Source: Ruminococcus sp. (lineage in GTDB: Bacteria > Bacillota > Clostridia > Oscillospirales > Acutalibacteraceae). Taken from it: a DNA stretch of 52,869 nt. The stretch covers positions 26,154 through 79,022 of the forward strand of contig JAFLSM010000001.1 in assembly GCA_022510955.1 (NCBI GenBank), in the 5' to 3' direction. A model generated the notes under the pieces. It was given only the letters and a program-made list of their open reading frames with translations, was not told the origin of the DNA and did no database searches. The position numbers and the translations under genes are program-made. This document shows positions 43,359-50,700 of the stretch, in pieces (the stretch's first letter is position 1; each line of letters opens with the position of its first letter).

Positions 43359-43379
43359 ACATATCACCTTGCTAAAACT

Positions 43380-43408
43380 ATTTTATCATTACTACCGTCT
43401 TATGTCAA
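43380..43408 (-). promoter_or_regulatory. Promoter of the sortase-LCP operon
   Basis: On the minus strand TTGACA (43408-43403), 17-base spacer, TAAAAT (43385-43380). Confidence 0.78.
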
Positions 43409-43430
43409 TATACATCACAATTTATTGAAC

Positions 43431-43454
43431 AAAAAGCATAATATTATGCTTTTT
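43431..43454. repeat. 24-base perfect palindrome
   Basis: AAAAAGCATAAT and its exact complement. It could terminate transcription arriving from either side, or be an operator for the divergent sortase promoter 20 bases away. Confidence 0.7.
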
Positions 43455-43666
43455 GCTTCTCCAACTCAATCTTCCGATTACCTTTTCAAAAAATCTTCTT
43501 AAAATTCTTGATTGCAAAGACATACAACCTGCTAAATTTGCTATGTCAGTGTGAATTTATAGCGCTTTAAATTGCGATACTTAATATCAAATTAATGAAA
43601 ATGTTCGCTTTTTATATTTAGAATCATTTTAACTGTTCTCTTTTTTGAGAACAGCATTAGCAAAAG

Positions 43667-43694
43667 AAAATCCAAGTCAGAAACTTGGATTTTC
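43667..43694 (-). terminator. Terminator of the agrB-agrD-XRE unit
   Basis: AAAATCCAAG/CTTGGATTTT stem with loop TCAGAAA, 8 bases past the XRE stop; T-run on the minus strand. Confidence 0.88.
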
Positions 43695-43702
43695 ATAATC
43701 AT

Positions 43703-44074
43703 TTATAAGTATTTATTAGACAGCATGTCTATAAACATTTGCCAATCATTCTCATTGGCCTCACACCTTTTAGCAATTCTTAATGCCTTGAATACGTTTT
43801 CATTATCATTTATATATACAGTCAAATCAATAGCTAATGTTGGTGAATTTTTTGATTTAGCCGCTAAATCATACATTAGTTCTATCTCATATTCATCTAG
43901 CATAAGAACTTTTGCAATTTTAACAAGAACGTCTTGAGAAGGAGCGCTTCTTATACCGTTTTCAATGTTTGAAACATAAACCGGAGAAATTCCAATCATT
44001 CGGGAAAATCTACGCAATGTTATTTGTTTTTCATTCCTTTTTTTACTTACAAATGCACCAAATGTTGTCTTCAT
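43703..44074 (-). CDS. XRE-family regulator coupled to agrD
   Basis: 123 residues. The N-terminal helix-turn-helix is clear (FGAFVSKKRNEKQITLRRFSRMIGISPVYVSNIENG). The C-terminal half (about 75-123) is helical and unassigned. Its ATG overlaps the agrD stop as ATGA (44074-44071), so it is translated from the same mRNA as the autoinducer precursor. A regulator placed there is not part of the classical agrBDCA locus. A role in peptide-linked regulation is inferred from position. Confidence 0.85.
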   Translation of the reverse strand: MKTTFGAFVSKKRNEKQITLRRFSRMIGISPVYVSNIENGIRSAPSQDVLVKIAKVLMLDEYEIELMYDLAAKSKNSPTLAIDLTVYINDNENVFKALRIAKRCEANENDWQMFIDMLSNKYL

Positions 44075-44238
44075 TTTGATTGGCTATCTGTTTGAACACT
44101 ACTTTTATTTTTATTAGTTTGACTAGAACATATTGGTCTTGGCGGTTGGTAAGTCCATCCTAAACAAATAGGGCCACCTCCCAATTTAGCAACACCGTTA
44201 ATTGTCTTTAATGCCTTTTTTAAAATTTTTTCTTTCAT
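44071..44238 (-). CDS. agrD: AgrD-like cyclic lactone autoinducer precursor
   Basis: 55 residues, found by reading the gap downstream of agrB; SD GGAGG and ATG 44238. Three parts are visible: a basic amphipathic helix (MKEKILKKALKTINGV), a central GGGPICLGWT with Cys25, and a YQPPRP C-terminal cleavage signal followed by a polar tail. The YQPPRP motif matches the place of YEPKSP in Listeria AgrD, so AgrB would cut after Thr and the ring would be CLGWT (Cys thiolactone to Thr, five residues). A second PIC at about 35-37 is noted. Tail length (about 26 residues) is above the usual. Confidence 0.8.
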   Translation of the reverse strand: MKEKILKKALKTINGVAKLGGGPICLGWTYQPPRPICSSQTNKNKSSVQTDSQSK

Positions 44239-44278
44239 TCTAATTCCTCCAATTATAAAAAATATTTAATACTTAACA

Positions 44279-44887
44279 TTAAGAAAACTCATCAATTAAA
44301 TTATTATGATTGTTAAATAAACTTAATCTTATTTTTTCTATAATCAGCATTACTCCAACCACTGCCAATGTATAAGAAACAGCGTATCTAATGTCAAGCC
44401 CAATAATATTCTTAAAATATAATAAGCTCACTATATGTAAAACACAAAGTATTATTACGATTGTTTTACTTATCATTTGTCTTTTTTTTGAAACAAGGTT
44501 ATTGATATTTGTAATAGGAGCTAAAATCAATATTGATATTATTCCAAATGCAGATGTTAAAAAAGTAGTAATAAACATTATATTTTGTTGAAGATATGTT
44601 CCCAACACAAACATAAAATACACAAAAAGTGTTGTAATATAGCACTTAAAACTACTTTTACAATGATATCCTCCACATAGTGAACGAATTACAAAAAAAC
44701 TACAAGAAAAAACTATAGATACAATTACTTTTCCAAATAGAAAAGAAATAATAATTATTGAAATAAAAGTATTTACACTACTAATAATAAGATACAAACC
44801 ATATTTCAAATAACTTTCTTCATTTTCTGACACAATTTTGTTATCTATAAATATCTTTGATACTTTTTCTACAATCAATCTATTCAT
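44279..44887 (-). CDS. agrB: AgrB-like autoinducer peptide-processing endopeptidase
   Basis: 202 residues from ATG 44887 (MNRLIVEKV), SD GGTGG; an ATG at 44902 is too close to the SD. Five to six hydrophobic segments. The active-site region RSLCGGYHCKSSFKC has the catalytic His and Cys spaced as in AgrB. It cleaves AgrD and forms the thiolactone. First gene of a unit with agrD and the XRE gene. Confidence 0.92.
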   Translation of the reverse strand: MNRLIVEKVSKIFIDNKIVSENEESYLKYGLYLIISSVNTFISIIIISFLFGKVIVSIVFSCSFFVIRSLCGGYHCKSSFKCYITTLFVYFMFVLGTYLQQNIMFITTFLTSAFGIISILILAPITNINNLVSKKRQMISKTIVIILCVLHIVSLLYFKNIIGLDIRYAVSYTLAVVGVMLIIEKIRLSLFNNHNNLIDEFS

Positions 44888-44897
44888 AATAGTTTCC

Positions 44898-44912
44898 ACC
44901 ATTCAAAATGGT
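44898..44912. repeat. ACCATT/AATGGT inverted repeat over the agrB start region
   Basis: ACCATT-CAA-AATGGT, 11-25 bases from the agrB ATG; it could fold over the SD region. Weak evidence for function. Confidence 0.4.
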
Positions 44913-44927
44913 AGCATATACGATTGT

Positions 44928-44976
44928 ATCATACAATATTTTTAAACTGAGTGGTATATTTTAACCGCCCAGTGGT
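44928..44976 (-). promoter_or_regulatory. agrB promoter with two LytTR-type direct repeats
   Basis: On the minus strand ACCACT occurs at 44976-44971 and 44955-44950, exactly 21 bases apart, each followed by a G and a TTAAA/TTTAAA run. Two repeats on the same helix face are the binding mode of LytTR regulators such as AgrA. A TATGAT -10 candidate lies at 44933-44928. Confidence 0.6.
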
Positions 44977-44989
44977 TTTTCAATACAAA

Positions 44990-45026
44990 AAAGCAGCGGA
45001 ACTTAAAAAGTTCCACTGCTTTTTAA
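44990..45026 (-). terminator. Terminator between agrC and agrB
   Basis: AAAAAGCAG-GGAACTT / AAGTTCC-CTGCTTTTT near-perfect stem. It overlaps the end of agrC and separates agrA-agrC from agrB-agrD-XRE. Confidence 0.85.
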
Positions 45027-46330
45027 CTTATTTTATTTAAAAGCATTACAGTACTTGTAAAATAATTTTCATCTTGTTCCTGTTGAAATATACCGGAATA
45101 ACGTTTTGTAATATTTGAAACAATATCTATACCAAAACCATGATTTAGATAATCTGATTTAGAAGTAATAAGATGATTATTAGAAAATTTAAGAGATTTA
45201 TTATACTTGTTTTTTACTACAATCAATAAATATCCTTTGTAGTTACATATTTTTATAAATATATACCCATTCTCATTGTTTAAATTTTGACTTGCTTCGA
45301 TAGCATTATCCAATAAGTTCGCAAGAACACCAGTAATATCAATAGAATCTATTGTAATATCTGATACATCCTCAATGCTCAATTTATATTCAATTTTCTT
45401 ATTTTTAATTTCTTCAACTTTATAATTCAATATTGCATTTATTACATCATGGTTAATATATCGTACCGTATACAAATCTTCCATATCTATAATTTTTTTA
45501 CAATAATTTGCAACTTCATAATCTTTTGATTTTCTTGAAAGATGTTCAATGCATAACAAATGATTATTCAAATCGTGCTTAATTTTCCTTATATTATCTG
45601 AATTAGCTCTTATAGCTTTTATTTCATTTTCCAAAACTTTATTAGTTATTATCGTATTATATGTTTCAGTCTCCCTTTGTTGAAATATACAAACTTCTCT
45701 AAAAAAGTAAACTACTAAAAGAAAAATAAATATAAATGCGACAGATACAATACTCATTTGAATTGAATCAATTAATGTTTGTAGGACGGGACTAATACCT
45801 AAAAACCAAATTATAATTCCATATATAATAATCATTATAAAATCAAGTACTATCCACTGCCTACGCGAATTGTAAAAAATAAATTTTTTTGAAAATTTAA
45901 CTAAAATAAATTCAAAAAACGCAAATAAACATTTTGAACATAAAGAAAGAATGAAACTTATCTCAGTGTTTGTTGCAAGTAAATCCAAAATATTATCCTT
46001 AGCAAAAAAAGAAAATGCATTTCCGCATATAGAATCTGCAATCAAATTCAATTCAAATGTTACAAGAATAAAAAATAATCGAATCTCAAATTTAACACTA
46101 AAACATAGGCAAGATACTGTTGTTAATATCAACAGCATACTCAAAGTTCTTATTAGGATACTTAAACCAGATAACAAAAATAAAGATATAAAGTAAAATG
46201 CAATATTTATTACGATACATAACTTATGGATATTAGCACTATATTTCCGAGGAAGAATATTATTCAAGGCAATCAAAATAATAATAGGTTCAAATATTGC
46301 AAAAAAATATGTATTTAAAATGTCTAACAT
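45023..46330 (-). CDS. agrC: AgrC-like sensor histidine kinase (GHKL)
   Basis: 435 residues. Six to seven hydrophobic segments in the first 210 residues form the peptide-sensing part. The kinase follows: the H-box KIKHDLNNHLLCIEHL, the N-box LANLLDNAIEAS and a GFGIDIV G-box. Matches the AgrC/VirS group. It would sense the cyclic peptide outside the cell and phosphorylate AgrA. Overlaps agrA by seven bases. Confidence 0.92.
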   Translation of the reverse strand: MLDILNTYFFAIFEPIIILIALNNILPRKYSANIHKLCIVINIAFYFISLFLLSGLSILIRTLSMLLILTTVSCLCFSVKFEIRLFFILVTFELNLIADSICGNAFSFFAKDNILDLLATNTEISFILSLCSKCLFAFFEFILVKFSKKFIFYNSRRQWIVLDFIMIIIYGIIIWFLGISPVLQTLIDSIQMSIVSVAFIFIFLLVVYFFREVCIFQQRETETYNTIITNKVLENEIKAIRANSDNIRKIKHDLNNHLLCIEHLSRKSKDYEVANYCKKIIDMEDLYTVRYINHDVINAILNYKVEEIKNKKIEYKLSIEDVSDITIDSIDITGVLANLLDNAIEASQNLNNENGYIFIKICNYKGYLLIVVKNKYNKSLKFSNNHLITSKSDYLNHGFGIDIVSNITKRYSGIFQQEQDENYFTSTVMLLNKIS

Positions 46331-47067
46331 TGCATCAAATCCTGTTTTAAATATTTTGTAAAATTCTCTACTACTTTTTTGTAATTTCTTCTGCTGATTG
46401 GCAATTTTTCATGATTGTCTAGTTCCAACTCAAAGTTACTGACGATAAAAATACAAGAAACATTAACAATGCATAATCTATGTATTTCAATAAAATTATA
46501 TTTCATCATGTATGCCTTTAACTTTTCAAAACCTGAGTAATTTAAACTATATGTATTTTTTAATGTATGTAAATATATCTTTCTATTAACACTTTCAAAG
46601 TAAATTATGTCTGAAACTGGAATTTTAATAGTTGAACTCAAACCATTATCTAAATTTATTTTAAATGGCATCCACAATTTCTTCTCTTCCTGTATCTGCT
46701 TATAAATTCGTTGTATCTCAATACCCATACGCTCATTTAACATTGATTTTGGTATAAACCCGCTGATATTGTAATCAAACGAAGTATAAACCTCTTCTTG
46801 ATATGATGTAACAAAAATAAGTTTAAAATGTTTATTATAATTACGCAATATTTTAGCACATTGCTTACCGTTGATATTAGGCATATCAATATCCAATAAG
46901 ACCAAATCAAAATCAAATTCATTTTTGGCAAAATCATTTATTAATGTCGCTGCAGTTAAAAAGCATTCAACATAAACCGGTATTCTATTTCTTTTACATA
47001 TAATCTCAATTTGTTTTTTCGCAAAAGCCAAAAAGTCGTTTTCATTATCACATATAGCAATTCTCAC
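46324..47067 (-). CDS. agrA: AgrA-like LytTR response regulator
   Basis: 247 residues. Receiver domain with acceptor Asp in LLDIDMP, SYQEE and Lys in FIPKS; then a LytTR DNA-binding domain (DIIYFESVNRKIYLHTL...FIEIHRLCIVNVSCI and LPISRRNYKKV). It would bind direct repeats such as those in front of agrB. Upstream, 36 bases away, is an XRE gene. Confidence 0.93.
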   Translation of the reverse strand: MRIAICDNENDFLAFAKKQIEIICKRNRIPVYVECFLTAATLINDFAKNEFDFDLVLLDIDMPNINGKQCAKILRNYNKHFKLIFVTSYQEEVYTSFDYNISGFIPKSMLNERMGIEIQRIYKQIQEEKKLWMPFKINLDNGLSSTIKIPVSDIIYFESVNRKIYLHTLKNTYSLNYSGFEKLKAYMMKYNFIEIHRLCIVNVSCIFIVSNFELELDNHEKLPISRRNYKKVVENFTKYLKQDLMQC

Positions 47068-47102
47068 AAACTATCTCCCTATTCATATAAAACAAACATA
47101 TT

Positions 47103-47411
47103 TTATTGGCACATTTTTATAATATATCTAATTATCTGTTCCAATTCAAATTGCTTATCAGATGGACAGGTCTTAATTAATTCGCAAATCGTATTTTGGT
47201 TTTCTCCGGTTAATAAATAGGTAGGATCCATATTAAATTTTTCACATATTAATATTGTTTTTTCCAACGATAAACTCTTATTTCCTCTCTCAATATCACC
47301 ATAAAAATTTTTAGATATTGACAATAATTCTGCAGCTTCTGCTTGTGTTAATCCTAATACCTTTCTTTTTTCCCGTATTCTATTACCAATATGCATATAT
47401 AGTTCTTTCAT
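47103..47411 (-). CDS. XRE-family regulator upstream of agrA
   Basis: 102 residues from ATG 47411 (MKELYMHIG), SD GGAGAG; the TTG at 47426 would absorb the SD. Helix-turn-helix (REKRKVLGLTQAEAAELLSISKNFYGDIERG, then LSLEKTILICEKFNMDPTYLL) followed by a short helical end. First gene of the agrA-agrC unit. It faces the RHS gene across a 357-base divergent region, so it could control either side. Confidence 0.9.
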   Translation of the reverse strand: MKELYMHIGNRIREKRKVLGLTQAEAAELLSISKNFYGDIERGNKSLSLEKTILICEKFNMDPTYLLTGENQNTICELIKTCPSDKQFELEQIIRYIIKMCQ

Positions 47412-47476
47412 CGTATATCTCTCCAAAAAATACTAAAATAATAATAGCATTAAATAAAGCTTTTATAAACAATCAA

Positions 47477-47509
47477 ATAGCGGTTATTGTTATTATTTTC
47501 AACCACTAT
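47477..47509. promoter_or_regulatory. Inverted repeat in the agr/RHS divergent region
   Basis: ATAGcGGTT ... AACCaCTAT with 15 bases between and one mismatched pair. The half site AACCACT is the same as in the agrB promoter repeats. Candidate operator for AgrA or the XRE proteins. Confidence 0.45.
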
Positions 47510-47548
47510 TAATATTAATATTATTATGTAATAGGAGGTATTTATTAA

Positions 47549-47668
47549 TTGTTTACACAAAAAAATAATCATAAATTAGTATCTTTGATTCACACTAATA
47601 GCCATTTTAATTGCCACTCGGTATATTATTCTTTCATTTCGGCAATTCTACATAGATTTTTTTATTAA
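47549..47668 (+). CDS. Possible 39-residue small ORF with a perfect SD
   Basis: TTG 47549 lies nine bases after AGGAGGT (47533-47539), followed by an open frame with basic and aromatic residues (FTQKNNHKLVSLIH at its start) to TAA 47668. No homology is recognised and composition is close to random AT-rich DNA. The exact SD is the main support. Confidence 0.3.
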   Translation: MFTQKNNHKLVSLIHTNSHFNCHSVYYSFISAILHRFFY

Positions 47669-47687
47669 TCGTGATATTATTTGTATA

Positions 47688-47693
47688 TATAAT
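47688..47693 (+). promoter_or_regulatory. -10 box of the RHS gene
   Basis: TATAAT 47688-47693; 17 bases upstream is TTAATC (47665-47670), only three of six consensus bases. Confidence 0.5.
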
Positions 47694-47768
47694 GAAAGAG
47701 AGTGATTCCGATGTTTTTAGATTTTTAATATTAAATATACTATATAAAAAAGATAAGGAGAAAAAACT

Positions 47769-50700
47769 ATGACCGGGAAAATAAAAAAAATATTATCAGC
47801 TGTATCCTTAGTGCTGTGTGTATTAACGGCTTTTTTAATTCCTACCCAAGTCGCGGCACAAGAAATAACTCAAAAAGAAAGTAATAACGAAACAACATTA
47901 AGCGGGTCACAGGAATCTGAAGATTATCAAATTGGTAATATTGTAAGCGAAATTACAGAAGAACGCGACAAATATTCAAAGCAGTTCCGATTAGATGACG
48001 GAACATATATGGCTGTAAGTTATAATCAGCCAATTCACTACAAAAATGATGATGGTGAATGGGTTGAATATAATAACAGTTTGATTAACTCTTCAGAGGC
48101 AACTGCAACTGATGATGAAGTTTTAACCTATTCTGAAGATTCCACTGATGGATATACAAATCAAAGCAGTGACATAAAAGTCAATTATTCGAAAAAATCT
48201 AAAGAGAATAATATGATAAAAATTAAAGCTAATGATTATTCCATCAGTTGGGGATATAAAAATACAAATAAAGTTAATGCAACAATCGTAAATAATGACG
48301 AAGAATTAAAGGGAAATGATAAATATACAGTACTTAAAAATCAAATTTCCGAAACAATTTACGAGAACATTTATGATAATGTTGATATTCAGTATTTCAC
48401 AACATCTGTTGGTATTAAAGAAAATATTATTCTAAAAGATGCAAACGCACAAAATGAATTCAGCATTCAGTATAAATTCAATACTCTCACAGCAGAATCA
48501 GTTAATGAAAAACTTATTGAACTAAAAGATAAGTCAGGTAATACCGTATATTCTATCGAAGCGCCGTATATGGTTGATGCAAAAGGCAGGACAAGCACTC
48601 AACTAATTATGTCAATAATCGAACAGAAGAACGGTAAACTTACGGTAAAACTCACAGCAGACAAGGACTTTCTATCATCTCCAGACTGTCAATATCCTGT
48701 TACTATCGATCCGACATTTACTACAAAACAAGGTTGGGGAAAAACATCCTGCGCTTATGTAGATGATGCACATCCAAACACTTCATACGGTTATGGAAGT
48801 TCAACAGGATATACAGGAACTATTTTTGTTGGATCTTTTGGATCAGGCAATTATCTATCATATATTAAACTAAATGAATTGCCTGCTTTAAATAAAGGTG
48901 ATATAATAGTAAACGCTACATTAAATACTCATCTGTATATAAATGACTTCTATGATGATATGTATATAAGTGCACATCAAGTTACCTCATCTTGGAGTCA
49001 AAGCACAATAACATATAATAATAGACCCAGTAATAACAGTACAGTTTTAGATTACGAGAAAATTACACCCAAAAGCTCAGATGTTTGGCATGATTGGGAT
49101 ATTACAAAAATAGTTAAACAGTGGTATAACGGAACCGCCAACTATGGTATTATGTTAAAACCTTTACGAGATGATGACAATTATCAGTGCGCATCATTTT
49201 ACTCAGGTTCTTTCCCCGAATCCCAAACACCAAGACCTGTATTCCAATTAACATACAGAAACAACAAGGGACTTGAAGATTACTGGACTTATTCCAGCTT
49301 TTCTGTAGGCACAGCAGGAACAGCATATGTCAATGACTACTCAGGTAACTTAGTATTTGTTAATTCCAATGCTTCTACAGCAAGCGGATATGCTCCTGCA
49401 TCTATCCAGCATGTATATAACGGATATATGGCTAGTGTTAGATATAATAAAACCTCTCCATTTGTAGGGCATGGATGGAAGCTCAATATACAACAAACTG
49501 TGTTATCTTCTGAAGAGCACGGGCTTAAAGACGAGGCAAAAGACAACTATCCATTTGTCTACACTGACGAAGACGGAACAGAGCATTATTTTTACAAAAA
49601 GACAGAGAACGGCAAGGAAAAATATTTTGACGAGGACGGTCTTGGTCTTGAACTCACTATAAACAAAGACAGTACTTCAGAGTACTATGTTATCAGTGAT
49701 GATAAGGATAATAAAATCAAATTTAACAGTAGAGGATTGCTTACAAGCACTGTTGATTCAAACGGAAATAAGATATCTGTATATTATTGCAGCAGTGACG
49801 AAACTGTAATTGATTATATTACTGATGGAAGTGGAAATAAACTTTCTTTTGATCACAATGAAAAATCTTACTATCTAAATAATATTTCAGATCCTTCCGA
49901 CAGAAAAACCATTTATTATTACAATACAGGCATGCTAACCCAAATTAAATATCCAAATAATGCAACCGTAGATTTTACATATGACTCTGACGAAGCACTA
50001 ACTTCCGTTACCGATGTTGACGGATACAAAGTTACTTTCTCTTACTCATCATCATCTTCAGGTAAAAAAGTTACTGCTATTCAGGAATACGGCGCAAACG
50101 GAACGGCAGGTCAGAAAATCACCTTTGACCGTACACAATATAATACTACCGTAATAAAAACATACGGTGCAGACGGTATTTCGGGAACGGAAGATGACTT
50201 GACTTCCACCTATCAATTTGACAATTTCGGAAGAACAAAATCGATAAAAAGTAAAACAACCACACGAGATTTAGGTGCATCAGTATATAAATATACAAGC
50301 GGTGTAAAAAATTCATCAGCTGATAATATAAAGCAACTAAACCGTGTAAGTACTGAGTATTCAACAGGTTCCAATCCTGTTAATCTCATTAAAAATTCAA
50401 GTATGGAAACAAACGGTAGTTGGACAGCCGCCGAGTGGAACGGAACAAATACTTTTTCAGTAACATATGACTCTTCAAAAAAATATTTTGGTAAAAAATC
50501 TTTAAAAATCAATGTAACTTCATACGAAAACGACTCTCGTGGTCGTGTTTATCAGGATTTCAGCAATTCGGTATTGTTGCCCGGTAAGACATACACCTTA
50601 TCAGGATACATTAGAACTGAAAATATAACAAATGGTTCTGAGAACAGCGGTGCAATATTGTGTGCAGAGTCGTTTAATTCTGACGGAACATACACTCCTG

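Larger units (their letters stand above)
43359..43702. other. Intergenic region of 344 bases between sortase and the XRE gene
   Basis: Contains the sortase promoter, a perfect 24-base palindrome (43431-43454), a GTTCTC/GAGAAC hairpin and the terminator of the agr-linked XRE gene (43667-43694). No convincing gene lies between. Confidence 0.65.
47412..47768. other. 357-base divergent control region between XRE/agr and the RHS gene
   Basis: Very AT-rich. Contains an inverted repeat (47477-47509), a small frame with a strong SD (47549-47668), a TATAAT at 47688-47693 with a poor -35, and the RHS SD. The weak -35 suggests an activator is needed. Confidence 0.6.

Noticed and set aside
43521..43546. 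Interleaved GACATA/TATGTC and GCAAA/TTTGC repeats
   Set aside because: Short, in AT-rich DNA, with no promoter or gene context to support a function.
47591..47618. LytTR direct repeats upstream of the RHS gene (CACT spaced 22 bases)
   Set aside because: Only four bases match, the spacing is off by one, and the distance to the -10 is too large to call a site.
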